NCBI RefSeq assembly: GCF_013215345.1
Contig: NZ_JABSOV010000023.1
Span: 1-50,973, forward strand
DNA from: Colwellia sp.
GTDB taxonomy: Bacteria; Pseudomonadota; Gammaproteobacteria; Enterobacterales; Alteromonadaceae
Length of the DNA: 50,973 nt
Direction: 5' to 3'
Made by a program: the position numbers and the translations under genes. The notes under the pieces were generated by a model. That model ran no database searches. It had not been told where the DNA came from and saw nothing but the letters and a program-made list of their open reading frames with translations. Positions 25,751 to 36,600 of this stretch are shown here, piece by piece; within the stretch, counting starts at the first letter, position 1; each line of letters opens with the position of its first letter.

Positions 25751-26127
25751 TTTAAGCTTGACCTGCTTAAATAGAGTAAACACTTGAAACAGTGGTCTGA
25801 CCATTTTGTTTGTGTCTTTGCTGTCATAGCTTTAACAAATCAGCGTTATTTCATCAACTTATAAAACAATGAACGTTTTGTAATGATTTGTTTTTAAACG
25901 CTAGTTTTAAACATGGTATTTAAACCTTCGGTAGTTTCAATGCAAGTCATTAAAATATAGCGCTTTAACTCTCACCTTTACGCTTGCTACCTAAGTCAAA
26001 TGATGTAATTATTGTTGCCGTTAGATAAACAATAAAACAAAAACTAACTTTTGATTACATTTATAGAGATGAACTTTCACGGAACTTTTATCTTTTAGTA
26101 TCATGTTTTGAATAGGGGAGAGAATAG
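25751..26127 (+). promoter_or_regulatory. Upstream region of the DUF1302 operon with a FadR-like operator
   Basis: This 377-base spacer has no supported gene. At 25793-25803 lies TGGTCTGACCA, a perfect palindrome equal to the core of the E. coli/Vibrio FadR operator (TGGTCnGACCA). TTGAAA at 25784-25789 would make it overlap a possible -35 region, but the -10 is poor and the distance to the DUF1302 start is 325 bases. AAAAC/GTTTT repeats lie near 25865. GGGGAG at 26115-26120 is the ribosome-binding site of the DUF1302 gene. The role in fatty-acid responsive control is inference. Confidence 0.5.
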
Positions 26128-28218
26128 ATGAAACACAAGCCTCAACATGGCTTTGCCAAAAAACCTTTAGCTGTAGGTATTGCTGCCGCGCTTTCATTGT
26201 CAGTATTAACTTCATTAGTTGGTACTGCTCAAGCAGCAAGATTTGAGTTAGGTGATGTAGAGATCAGTTTTGACTCTACCTTTAGCATCGGCTCAAGCTG
26301 GCGCACAGAAAATAGAAACTGGAATGACAATGTAGGTAAGTCTAACAATGCCAACAATGATGTAGATTTCAGTAATTACAAAGTCTATGCGCCAAACCCA
26401 ATAAAAGAAGATGTCTGGCCTGGTGCTGGTGGCTATTCTACCAATGGTGATGCTGGCAACTTAAACTATAATGCCGGTGAAAGTTTCTCTAAAATATTCA
26501 AAGGTGTGCATGAATTAGATATTCATTATCAAAATGTCGGTATTTTTGTTCGTGGTATGTATTTTTATGATTATGCCATGATGGATGACGATAGAGCTTC
26601 ATCTAATGCGCTTACGGGGAATGTTTTCGACCCTTGCCGTGACAGTGAAGCTAAAAAGCAGGTCTGTAAAGATGTTCGTCTACTTGATGCTTATGTTTAT
26701 GGCGACTTTGAAATAGCTGAAATGCCTTTCTCTGTACGTCTTGGTGATCAAGTGATTAGCTGGGGTGAAAGTACCTTAATTTCTCATGGCATTAGTGAGA
26801 TAAATGCTGTTGATATTGCGCGTTTACGTGCGCCCGGCGCCGAATTAAAAGAAGCTTTTATTCCGGTTGGTACCTTGTGGGGCTCATTGGGCATAACTGA
26901 TAACTTCAACGTTGAAGCCTATTATCAGTACTCTTGGGAAAAGACCATACTACCACCACCAGGTAGCTATTTTTCAACCAATGATTTTGCCGGTGATGGT
27001 GGACAATATAATAATGTTCAGTTAGGTTTTGGCGGTAATCCTGATGTGAATTTAGATTACCTAATAGGTGGCTTAAATGATATCGGTGATATGGTCAGAG
27101 CAGCTGCAGCTAGCGGTGATCCTGAAGCGCTTGCTACGGCTCAAGCTCAAGCTGGAGCAATGTATTCAGCTTATGCTAGCAGCATGACGCTCCGAGCGCC
27201 AGGCTCTAAAGCTGAAAATGAACCAGATGATGGTGGCCAATATGGTTTGCGTTTATCTTGGTTTATTCCTGAACTGAATGATACTGAAATTAGTTTGTAT
27301 CATGTAAATTATCATAGCCGTCGTCCAATATTTTCAGGCGTCACCGCAGATTTTGGTGCTGTCGCGGGGGATATTGGTTATTTAGCGGTTAATGAAATTA
27401 CCGAAGATAATTATACTGAATTAAATACTTTTTCTCGTGTTGAACTGGATTATCCAGAAGACATCAAAATGTATGCGATGAGCTTTAACACCACTATCGG
27501 CACGACTGCCTTTGCTGGTGAAGTGAGCTATCGTCAAGATGAACCAATGCAAATTGACGATGTTGAATTGCTTTTTGCAGCGGTACCACAGCAACTTGCT
27601 AATACAGGTAGCCCAGCATATGCCGCTTTAGACGGTGTCTCGCAAATGGTACAAGCTGATGGCACGCCATACCAACCAGGTCAAACATCACAAGGATATA
27701 TTTTATCCGATACCGTGCAAGCACAAGCGACCTTAACACATTTGTTTGGTCCTACTTTAGGTGCAAGTCAATTTGTTGGTCTAATTGAAATTGGTGGCAT
27801 CAATATTAATGATATGCCTGAGCAAAGTGAATTACGTTTAAATGGTCCAGGTACTGCGCGAAGTGGTAGCACCGGTGGTCTTATGCAGGTATTACAAGGT
27901 GGTACTGAAACTAACCCATTCCCAACAGAATTTGCTTGGGGCTATCGTGCGGTAGTTAAAATGGACTATACCAATGTTTTTGCTGGTATCAATATGTCGC
28001 CACGTATTGTCTTTGCTCATGATGTTAAAGGTATTACACCAGATCCACTGTTTATGTTTATTGAAGACCGAAAATCAATGTCTTTAGGTTTGAAATTTGA
28101 TTACCAAAGTAAATGGTCAGCAGATATAAACTACAACAGTTTCTTCGGTGGTGTCGGCACTACCAACCAGATGGAAGATCGTGACTATGTATCTTTCAGC
28201 GTAAGTTATTCAATCTAA
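26128..28218 (+). CDS. DUF1302 family outer-membrane beta-barrel protein
   Basis: This 696-residue protein has a signal peptide (about residues 1-36, ending AQA) and then many alternating amphipathic strands, 'RFELGDVEISFDSTFSIGSSWR' at the start and a terminal 'YVSFSVSYSI'. 'FSVRLGDQVISWGES' and 'LRAPGAELKEAFIPV' are DUF1302 landmarks. It is probably an outer-membrane barrel or channel. It is the first of four genes (DUF1302, DUF1329, YCF48-like, RND) that recur together in proteobacteria that degrade or modify lipids and steroids. No substrate has been established to my knowledge. A FadR-like site lies upstream. Confidence 0.9.
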   Translation: MKHKPQHGFAKKPLAVGIAAALSLSVLTSLVGTAQAARFELGDVEISFDSTFSIGSSWRTENRNWNDNVGKSNNANNDVDFSNYKVYAPNPIKEDVWPGAGGYSTNGDAGNLNYNAGESFSKIFKGVHELDIHYQNVGIFVRGMYFYDYAMMDDDRASSNALTGNVFDPCRDSEAKKQVCKDVRLLDAYVYGDFEIAEMPFSVRLGDQVISWGESTLISHGISEINAVDIARLRAPGAELKEAFIPVGTLWGSLGITDNFNVEAYYQYSWEKTILPPPGSYFSTNDFAGDGGQYNNVQLGFGGNPDVNLDYLIGGLNDIGDMVRAAAASGDPEALATAQAQAGAMYSAYASSMTLRAPGSKAENEPDDGGQYGLRLSWFIPELNDTEISLYHVNYHSRRPIFSGVTADFGAVAGDIGYLAVNEITEDNYTELNTFSRVELDYPEDIKMYAMSFNTTIGTTAFAGEVSYRQDEPMQIDDVELLFAAVPQQLANTGSPAYAALDGVSQMVQADGTPYQPGQTSQGYILSDTVQAQATLTHLFGPTLGASQFVGLIEIGGININDMPEQSELRLNGPGTARSGSTGGLMQVLQGGTETNPFPTEFAWGYRAVVKMDYTNVFAGINMSPRIVFAHDVKGITPDPLFMFIEDRKSMSLGLKFDYQSKWSADINYNSFFGGVGTTNQMEDRDYVSFSVSYSI

Positions 28219-28233
28219 TTTAAGGCAGTAATC

Positions 28234-29607
28234 ATGAGAAATAACATGAATAAAGTCACATTATTATCATTGACCATCTCTATGGTCATATCAACAGGTG
28301 CTTTAGCTAAAGTACCTAGCGATCAAGTGGCAAAATTGTCATCGGAATTAACGCCAGTTGGTGCAACTCGTGCAGCGAATAAAGACGGTTCAATTCCTAA
28401 GTGGACTGGCGGTATTACTAAAGCTCCTGCGGGATATACGGTTGGTGATCACCATATTGATCCTTTTCCTAATGATAAAATAGAATTCACCATTACTGCA
28501 AGTAATGTTGCTGAGTACAAAGGGCTGTTAACACCAGGTCAAATCAAGTTATTTGAGACCTATCCTGATACTTATAAAATGAATATTTATCAAACACGTC
28601 GTAGTGCTTCTTACCCTGAACATGTTTATCAGGCTGTGCGTATTAATGCTTCACGTGCAGAGCTGGTTAAAGAAGGTAATGGTATTCAAGGGGCTGCTGT
28701 TGGTATTCCTTTTCCTATGCCAGCCAATGGTTTAGAAGCGATTTGGAACCATACCCTGCGTTATCGTGGTGAATCAGTCACCCGTTCTGGAGGTCAAGCG
28801 GCACCTACTGCATCAGGTAACTTTACTTATATTGGTTTAAAAGAAACATTATTATTACCTTACAGTATTAAGGGCGCCTCACCTGAGGAACTAGAAAATA
28901 CTAATATTTTATTTAAATTTAAACAGAAAGTGACCGAGCCAGCACGTTTAGCCGGTACTGCATTGTTAGTACATGAGACCATGGACCAGGTGAAAACACC
29001 TCGTCAGGCTTGGACTTACAATACCGGTCAACGTCGTGTTCGTCGTGCGCCAAATGTTGCTTATGATGCACCTGGAACAGCAGCAGATGGTTTAAGAACT
29101 ACTGATGATTTTGATATGTATAATGGCGCGCCAAATCGCTATAACTGGACATTAAAAGGCAAGCAAGAATTGTTGATCCCTTATAATGACTACCGTCTTC
29201 ATAGTGATGAACTTAAATATGAAGATATTATACAGCCAGGTCATATCAACCCAGACCTAGTGCGTTATGAAAAACATCGTGTTTGGGTGGTAGAAGCTAA
29301 CCTTAAAGAAAATACTCGTCATATCTATAAAAAGCGTGTCTTTTATATCGATGAAGATAGCTGGCAAATAGCGGTGACTGATATTTATGATAATCGTGAT
29401 GAGCTTTATCGCGTAGCTGTAGCCCATGCTATTAACTATTATGATGTACCGACACTTTGGTCAACACTTGATGTTTATCATGATCTGCAGTCGCGTCGTT
29501 ATATTGCCATTGGCTTAGATAACGAAACGAAGATGTATGATTTCTCAACTAAACTAAATGAGCGAGATTTTACTCCCGCGGCCCTAAGACGAGAAGGTCG
29601 TAGATAA
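28234..29607 (+). CDS. DUF1329 family periplasmic protein (LolA/LolB-like fold)
   Basis: This 457-residue exported protein has a signal peptide (about 5-26, ending ALAK). Family marks are 'LTPVGATRAANKDGSIPKWTGG', 'TYNTGQRRVRRAPNVAYD', 'RYNWTLKGKQELLIPYNDY' and 'KHRVWVVEANLKENTRHIYKKRVFYIDEDSW'. DUF1329 is related to outer-membrane lipoprotein carriers, so a role in carrying a hydrophobic molecule across the periplasm is plausible. It starts 15 bases after the DUF1302 gene, with AAGG before it, so they are one transcript. A strong hairpin with a T-run follows its stop. Confidence 0.9.
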   Translation: MRNNMNKVTLLSLTISMVISTGALAKVPSDQVAKLSSELTPVGATRAANKDGSIPKWTGGITKAPAGYTVGDHHIDPFPNDKIEFTITASNVAEYKGLLTPGQIKLFETYPDTYKMNIYQTRRSASYPEHVYQAVRINASRAELVKEGNGIQGAAVGIPFPMPANGLEAIWNHTLRYRGESVTRSGGQAAPTASGNFTYIGLKETLLLPYSIKGASPEELENTNILFKFKQKVTEPARLAGTALLVHETMDQVKTPRQAWTYNTGQRRVRRAPNVAYDAPGTAADGLRTTDDFDMYNGAPNRYNWTLKGKQELLIPYNDYRLHSDELKYEDIIQPGHINPDLVRYEKHRVWVVEANLKENTRHIYKKRVFYIDEDSWQIAVTDIYDNRDELYRVAVAHAINYYDVPTLWSTLDVYHDLQSRRYIAIGLDNETKMYDFSTKLNERDFTPAALRREGRR

Positions 29608-29619
29608 TCAGTAATATGG

Positions 29620-29650
29620 AAACGGCTGACAGATGTTAGCCGTTTTTTTT
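29620..29650 (+). terminator. Intrinsic terminator after DUF1329
   Basis: AACGGCTGAC (29621-29630) pairs with GTTAGCCGTT (29635-29644) around AGAT, with one G-T pair, followed by an 8-T run. It is strong in form and splits the four-gene module in two, so the YCF48 and RND genes may be expressed at a lower level or from their own promoter. Confidence 0.87.
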
Positions 29651-29772
29651 AGCGCTGTATTAAGTGTTTGTTTAGTACATACTTTACTTAGTTCATAGTT
29701 TAATTTAGTTAAGTTTACCTTTATTTTTATTACTATTTTTATTTTCAGAAATCAAAAAGAAAGAGTGTTGTT

Positions 29773-30807
29773 ATGCGTTTATTAGTTGCTTTTGCAGTTA
29801 TTTCTATTATTTCCCTTTCCTCCGTTCGTGCTGCAGACTCAGCTGTAACTTCTGCTACCTTAGCGTCTGCAACCGAATCGGCTTTAGCCAGTAAATCATT
29901 ATTATTAGATATTTCCCCCATCGGCCAAGATAAATTAGTTGCTGTTGGCCAACATGGACATATTTTGTTGTCAAATGATGGTGAAAATTGGCAGCAAGCC
30001 AATGTGCCAGTCCAGGCAACATTAACCAGCGTCTATTTTTTAAATGAGCACTTAGGTTGGGCTGTTGGTCACGATGCCACTATATTACATAGTCAAGATG
30101 GCGGCCTTAACTGGCAAGTGCAACAATATTTACCAGAACTTGAAAAACCCTTGCTTGATATTTATTTTAAGAATGCCCAACAAGGCCTTGCTGTAGGGGC
30201 CTATGGACAAGTTTTTCGCAGCAATGATGGCGGTACAACTTGGCACAGTGAATTTCATCAAGAGTTTCTCTTAGCCGACGATGTCGACTACATTAAAGAA
30301 CTCAAAGCCGAAGATGAAGAAGCATACCTAGATGAAATAGCTTTCATTTTGCCGCACTTCAACGGGTTAGTGCAAGATGGACGGACTTTATTCCTGCTAG
30401 GTGAAACTGGCTTGCTTGCTAAAAGCAATGACTTTGGTCTTACTTGGCAGAAATTTGATGGTTTTTATCAGGGCTCATTTTTCTCATTGGCTAGAACACA
30501 AAGTGGTAACATTTTAGTTGCTGGTTTACGTGGACATGTGTTTCGTAGTATAAAAAACGGCCAGCAATGGCAAGAAATAGCCACAAACACCACGGCATTG
30601 CTCAATGATATTGTTTTTGCTGATGATGAACGCATATTTGTTTTAGGGAATAATGGCATGTTACTGGTTAGTAGCGATGATGGTGAAAGCTTCAGCCAAA
30701 GACCTCAACAAGACGGTAAAACCTTAATTGCTGGTGTATGGTTTAAAGGGCGTTTATTGGCCGTTTCAGATGTTGGTATTAAGGTATTGAGTTTACCGAG
30801 CAATTAA
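29773..30807 (+). CDS. YCF48-like beta-propeller exported protein
   Basis: This 344-residue protein has a signal peptide (about 1-21, ending VRA) and repeats of the sialidase/BNR kind: 'SNDGENWQQA', 'SQDGGLNWQVQ', 'SNDGGTTWHSE', 'SNDFGLTWQKF' and 'SSDDGESFSQR', each closing a propeller blade of about 40-50 residues. The family name comes from the photosystem II assembly factor Ycf48, but in non-photosynthetic bacteria it accompanies RND transporters and its task is unknown. Here it lies 62 bases before an RND gene and 165 after the DUF1329 gene. It probably works in the periplasm as a partner of the transporter. Confidence 0.9.
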   Translation: MRLLVAFAVISIISLSSVRAADSAVTSATLASATESALASKSLLLDISPIGQDKLVAVGQHGHILLSNDGENWQQANVPVQATLTSVYFLNEHLGWAVGHDATILHSQDGGLNWQVQQYLPELEKPLLDIYFKNAQQGLAVGAYGQVFRSNDGGTTWHSEFHQEFLLADDVDYIKELKAEDEEAYLDEIAFILPHFNGLVQDGRTLFLLGETGLLAKSNDFGLTWQKFDGFYQGSFFSLARTQSGNILVAGLRGHVFRSIKNGQQWQEIATNTTALLNDIVFADDERIFVLGNNGMLLVSSDDGESFSQRPQQDGKTLIAGVWFKGRLLAVSDVGIKVLSLPSN

Positions 30808-30869
30808 CAAACACAATCGTTTAAAAGCAATTTAATCATTAAATATAATAAAGTTCGGAATGTATCACT

Positions 30870-33194
30870 ATGAAAATTTCTCTGGCTAGTCGTATTGAAG
30901 TAAGCCTATTTCGTCATAAATTCCTGGTGTTAATGTTATTCATCATCACCAGTGCATTTTTTCTTTTTCAAGCGACACAAATTAGGCTTGATGCCTCGTT
31001 TACCAAAAACATACCGCTAAATCATAGCTACATGAAAACCTATCTAAAGCATAGGGCGAATTTTGGTGGCGCGAATACTATACTCATCTCGGTTTGTGAT
31101 AGTAGTGGTGATATTTTTAATCCTGGTTTTTTTGATGCCTTAAAAGGTGTGCATGACAAACTATTCTTCATCCCTGGTGTTGATAGAATTCAAGTGAAAT
31201 CACTGTTTTCACCAAGTACACGCTTTGTTGAAGTGGTTGAAGATGGTTTTGCTGGCGGCCCCGTTATTCCCGCTGACTTTCAACCAACAACTCAAGGTTT
31301 AGCTGTTGTTAAAGCTAATATTGAAAAAGCCGGCATAGTAGGCAGTATTGTTGCCGATGACTACAGCTGTGCCATGGTTAAGGCGGCTTTATTAGACATT
31401 AACCCCGATACTGGTGAGAAGTTAGATACCCTAGAAATAGCGGGCCAGCTCGAACAAGAAATTCGTCAAGAGTTTGAGCGCGATAATATAACGGTTCATA
31501 TCATTGGTTTTGCAAAAATGGTTGGTGATGTTGCCGAAGGTGCGAAAGGTGTGGTGTTATTCTTCGCGCTTGCCATTGGTATTACTGCGGTGATGGTATA
31601 CATATTCTGTCATTCAGTTCGTTTAACAATTCTACCTATTCTGTGTTCGTTAGTAGCGGTTGTCTGGCAAATGGGCATGTTGTCAACTCTGGGTTTTGGT
31701 CTTGACCCTATGTCTATCTTGATTCCCTTTTTGGTGTTTGCTATTGGCGTTAGTCATGGTGTACAGATGATAAACTCGGTCGTTAAAAAAGTCGCTATTG
31801 GCTTAACACCGGCATCAGCTGCACAAGCAAGTTTTAGAGCCTTATTGATCCCAGGCGGTGTTGCCTTAGTTTCTGACACTGTTGGCTTTTTAACCTTATT
31901 ATCCATTGACATTGGCATTATTAAAGAGTTAGCTATTACCGCTTCTATTGGCGTGGCGATGATCATTTTAACTAACCTTATCCTACTGCCAGTATTGCTT
32001 TCTTATACCAAAATAAGAACGACGGCAAAAGTAGGGCAGTTAACTGAAGAAAGTGCTGTTTGGACATTCATGGCTAGTTTTGCCACTAAAGGTCCGGCAA
32101 GAGTGATATTAGTGCTTACGGCTATTTTATTTGCGGTAGGGTTTTATCAAGGGCAAGCATTAAAAATTGGCGAATTACACGCTGGTGCTCCTGCGCTACA
32201 TGAATCATCGCGTTATAACCAAGATACTTTCTTAATTACCGATAGGTATGCAATCAGTGTCGATTATATGTCTGTTATTATCGAAACAACTGAAAATGCC
32301 TGTACCTACTACGATACCATGGCTACGATCGATAGGTTCCAGTGGCAGATGGAAAACGTTGCCGGTGTGCAATCTGCGGTAAGCTTAGCGTCTATATCTA
32401 AATTAGTGAATGCCGGTTATAACGAAGGCAATCCTAAGTGGCGAGTTATTCCACGTAATCAACATACATTAGTACAGTCGATTGCACGGGTACCATCTTC
32501 AAGTGGCCTGTTAAATCATGACTGTAGTGTTATGCCGGTGATTTTATTCCTAGAAGATCACAAAGCAAACACCATCAATACGGTTATTGTTGCGGTGAAA
32601 GCAGCAGCTAAAGAATTAGGCAACGAACAAGTTCAATTTAAGCTAGCTTCTGGCCCTGTCGGGGTTATGGCAGCCACGAATGAAGCGGTAGCAGAAGCAC
32701 AATTACCTATGATGCTTTATGTTTATGGTGCGGTAATAGCGTTATGTTTACTTAGTTTTAGAAGCATTAGAGCAACAATAGTTGTGGTTGTGCCTTTATA
32801 TGTTGTCTCTACATTAGCTCAGTGGTTGATGACAGTACTTGATATCGGTTTAACGGTATCCACACTGCCCGTTATTGCCTTAGGGGTTGGTATTGGTGTT
32901 GATTATGGTATTTACATACTCTCTACCATGAGTACTAAGCTTAAAGAGGGCATGAATGTTCATGATGCTTATTTAGCGGCATTAAAAGAGCGAGGCAGTG
33001 CTGTGCTAATCACAGGCTTAACGTTAGCGATAGGCGTTTCCACATGGTTCTTCTCGGATTTAAAATTCCAAGTAGATATGGGCATATTACTAACCTTCAT
33101 GTTCTTGGTTAATATGTTGGCGGCTATTATTATTTTACCGGCACTGTCAGCCTTTTTATGGTCAAATAAAAATAACGATAAAAACTCAAACTAA
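30870..33194 (+). CDS. RND/MMPL family transporter
   Basis: This 774-residue inner-membrane protein has the two-half RND plan: one span near residues 18-36, a large periplasmic loop, five or six spans about 227-385, then the same again with a loop about 430-610 and spans to the end. 'VFAIGVSHGVQMINSV' and 'LGVGIGVDYGIYILSTM' are the paired motifs with the charged or His residues of the relay. Its size fits the hydrophobic-molecule (MMPL/HAE-like) group rather than the drug-export tripartite pumps. The neighbours suggest it powers transport of a lipid-like substrate together with DUF1302 and DUF1329. Direction of transport is unknown. Confidence 0.88.
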   Translation: MKISLASRIEVSLFRHKFLVLMLFIITSAFFLFQATQIRLDASFTKNIPLNHSYMKTYLKHRANFGGANTILISVCDSSGDIFNPGFFDALKGVHDKLFFIPGVDRIQVKSLFSPSTRFVEVVEDGFAGGPVIPADFQPTTQGLAVVKANIEKAGIVGSIVADDYSCAMVKAALLDINPDTGEKLDTLEIAGQLEQEIRQEFERDNITVHIIGFAKMVGDVAEGAKGVVLFFALAIGITAVMVYIFCHSVRLTILPILCSLVAVVWQMGMLSTLGFGLDPMSILIPFLVFAIGVSHGVQMINSVVKKVAIGLTPASAAQASFRALLIPGGVALVSDTVGFLTLLSIDIGIIKELAITASIGVAMIILTNLILLPVLLSYTKIRTTAKVGQLTEESAVWTFMASFATKGPARVILVLTAILFAVGFYQGQALKIGELHAGAPALHESSRYNQDTFLITDRYAISVDYMSVIIETTENACTYYDTMATIDRFQWQMENVAGVQSAVSLASISKLVNAGYNEGNPKWRVIPRNQHTLVQSIARVPSSSGLLNHDCSVMPVILFLEDHKANTINTVIVAVKAAAKELGNEQVQFKLASGPVGVMAATNEAVAEAQLPMMLYVYGAVIALCLLSFRSIRATIVVVVPLYVVSTLAQWLMTVLDIGLTVSTLPVIALGVGIGVDYGIYILSTMSTKLKEGMNVHDAYLAALKERGSAVLITGLTLAIGVSTWFFSDLKFQVDMGILLTFMFLVNMLAAIIILPALSAFLWSNKNNDKNSN

Positions 33195-33652
33195 AAGCTA
33201 AACTTTTACGGAACAATTCATTGTTCATGTTAGGTTTAGAATAATAGCTCTATATTAAAGATGACATTAAGCACTTAATTAAATACAAAACTGTATTATT
33301 AAGTGCTTTTTTTTTGCTGAAATAAAACAATTAACGGTAATGAATATTGCATAAATAAACAATAAAAAAGCCGTTTAACCAGTATCTATTTATCATTACT
33401 GCATAAACACTGTTAACTGTAAAATAAACTGTTCATTTACTTATCCACCTCTTGAATAAAATACAAAAAAACACTCGCAATAGCCTAAGTTTATTCATAA
33501 AATCCACTGTATAGTCTATTCTGATAGACAAAATATAAAAAAATAAAGCATAAATTCTATTCTAGTAACTTGTTTACTTAACAGTAATAGCCTTTATCAA
33601 AACCAAAAGTAATTATTTCAAGCTTTCTTTTTAAAAGGAAAAGGAAACATCC
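33195..33652 (+). promoter_or_regulatory. Terminator and long AT-rich leader before the glutamate dehydrogenase gene
   Basis: Of these 458 bases, 33269-33308 holds an intrinsic terminator: AAGCACTTAAT (33269-33279) pairs with ATTAAGTGCTT (33298-33308), then a T-run. The remaining 340 bases are very AT-rich and carry GTCTAT/ATAGAC (33514-33519, 33524-33529) and several TGCATAAA-like words. I see no gene. AAAAGGAAAAGGA at about 33634-33646 gives the ribosome-binding site. The words resemble ArgR half-sites but none makes a good full box, so control by arginine is not claimed. Confidence 0.6.
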
Positions 33653-36600
33653 ATGGCGTTAGTAAACGGTTCACCCTCGGTTATTCTTAGCAATGTAGCA
33701 AAAATTATTCAACAGAAAGTAGATGGTAAAACAGCTCCCTTAGTGGAAAAGTTTGCCCAATTACTTTACGGCAACATGTCCTCATTAGATCTCGATCACC
33801 GTAATGAGAGTGACATGTATGGTGCGGCATTAAGCTTGTGGAGTTCACTTAACGAGCATAAAGATGATGCACCTGTTATCCATGTTTTTAATCCCTCGGT
33901 AAGTAAGAATGGTTGGAAGTCTAGCCATACTATTATCGAAGTGATTATTCAAGATATGCCATTTTTAGTGGACTCTATCCGTATCGCTTTAAACCGCTTA
34001 GGTTTATCACCACACTTGATGTTAAATGCGCCACTAAAAATAACTCGCGATAAAAAATTGGAAGTGACCGAATTAGCACCTATTGTTGATAATCTTGTAA
34101 AAGCCAGTTCAGAAGAAACCATATTTTTAATTGAAATTGATCGTCAATCTACCGAAGAAGAGTTAAGTAGCATTAAAAACACCTTACTCTCTGTAGTTGA
34201 AGATATCCGATTAACCGTCAGTGATTGGCAGCCGATGTTAGCTTGTTTAAAGAAGGTTATTGGGGATGTTAAAAAAGCTAAGTACCCTGGCACCAAAGCG
34301 CATAAAGAAGACACTTTAAGTTTTCTAAATTGGATGGCGGCTAATAACTTTACTTTAATGGGCTACCGCTCATATGACGTAAAAGCCGTTAAGGGCGATA
34401 TTTCATTAGAAGCCAATGTTGAATCTAGCCTTGGTTTAATGAAAAACTCACCAGGAAATAAATCACGTCTTGTATCAAGCCTTAGCGCAACAGGTCGAGA
34501 AGTAGCACTTGGTCAAAACCACCTTATTTTAACTAAAACTAACTCAAACTCACGTGTTCATCGTCCTGCGCAACTTGATTACATTGGGGTAAAACGCTTC
34601 GATGATAAAGGCAATGTCGTTGGTGAGGAACGCTTTATTGGACTTTTTGGCTCCGCTTATTACACCAATAGCGCACTAGACTTACCGCTTATTAACTCTA
34701 AAGTGATGGCCGTATGTAAAGCGTCTCCTTTTGCCAAAGGTACTCACAACTACAAAACGCTCATTAATATATTAGAAACCTATCCAAGAGACGAAATTTT
34801 ACAGTCTTCGGTAGAAGAGCTATTGCACAATGTTACCGGCATTTTGCAGATGCAGGAACGTGACTATACTGGCTTGTTTGTTCGACGTGATGCTTTTGAT
34901 CGTTTCTACTCTTGTATGGTTTATGTACCAAGAGAGCGCTACAACACTAAATTACGTATGGAAACGCAAAGCTTACTTCAAGAAGTGTTTGACAGTAATG
35001 AAGAAGTTGAATTTACAACTTTCTTCTCAGAGTCGGTTCATGCTAGAACCCATTACATTGTTCGAGTTAACTCAACTAAAGCAGATATAGACGTGAAAGA
35101 AATAGAAAAGAATTTGAACGAAGCCGCCCGTAATTGGGATGATAAACTTGTCAGTGCTTTAGGAGCTAATCGTGGTGAAGCTGCAGCGAAAGCCCTGAGC
35201 CGTAAATATGTTAAATTTCCACAAGCTTATAAAGATGAAGTATTACCAGGCTCTGCTATTGTTGATATTGAAAAATTAGAAAACCTCACCGCAGAAAATG
35301 ATTTGGAAATGCTTTTTTATCAACCGCTTGAAGAGAAGCCGGATAGCCGTTTTGTTAGATTAAAATTATTTCATACCGGCGAACCTATTCACTTAAGTGA
35401 TGTATTGCCAATGTTGGAGAACTTTGGTCTACGTGTTATTGGCGAAAGACCTTATGCTATCCAAACGGCTGATGGTGAAACAAGCTGGATATTAGATTTT
35501 TCTATGTTCCTTACCGGTGAAGGTAAGTTCGATGTTTACAAAGTTAGAACGCTTTTCCAAGATGCTTTTGCCAAAGTATGGCATGGCGATTTAGAAGACG
35601 ATGGTTTCAACCGTCTTATTTTAGGTGCCGGTATTGAAGGTCGTGCAGTGTCTATTTTACGAGCTTTTGCTAAGTATGAACGCCAAATTGGTGGTCGTTT
35701 TAGCCAGAGTTATATTGAAAACACCTTCTCTCGCTATCCTGATATGGCTGAATTACTGATTAAGTTATTTGTTTTACGCTTTGACCCAAAAAGTAAATCA
35801 ACTGCATCTGCGAAAGAAAAAGCAACCAATAAACTGTTAGCAGAAATTGAGAGTTCACTCGATGATGTTGCTAACCTAGACGATGACCGCATTATTCGCC
35901 GTTTTGTCGAATTGATTAATGCCACTATCCGTACTAACTATTTCCAAGCAGACCCGGTGAAAGGAGATAAATCATACATTTCATTTAAAATCCTTCCTGA
36001 GCTAATAAGCGAAATGCCTCAGCCAGTACCAAAATTTGAAATCTTTGTTTATTCACCACAAATTGAAGGTGTGCATTTACGGGGCGGTAAAGTTGCTCGA
36101 GGCGGCTTACGTTGGTCAGATAGAAGTGAAGATTTCCGTACTGAAGTCCTTGGTTTAGTTAAAGCACAGCAAGTTAAAAATACCGTTATTGTTCCGGTTG
36201 GCGCTAAAGGTGGTTTTGTCTGTAAACAATTACCTAATGGCTCACGTCAAGAAATCTTCGAAGCGGGTAAAGAGTGTTACCGTACCTTTATTCGTGCCTT
36301 GTTAGACATTACTGATAACATTGTTGCCGGTGAAGTTGTACCACCTAAAGATGTGGTTCGTTTTGATGATGATGACGCTTATCTCGTGGTTGCTGCTGAT
36401 AAAGGCACGGCAACTTTTTCTGATGTTGCCAACGCCTTATCTGAAGAATACAACTTCTGGTTAGGTGATGCTTTTGCTTCAGGCGGAAGTGTTGGTTATG
36501 ACCATAAAGCCATGGGTATTACTGCTAAAGGTGCTTGGGAGTCAGTTAAACGTCATTTCAGAGAAATGGATATTGATTGCCAAAATACTGATTTTACCTG

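Noticed and set aside
33340-33520. ArgR boxes upstream of the glutamate dehydrogenase gene
   Set aside because: Several TGCATAAA or TTCATAAA words resemble half-sites, but no full symmetrical 18-base box is present. In DNA this AT-rich such words are common.
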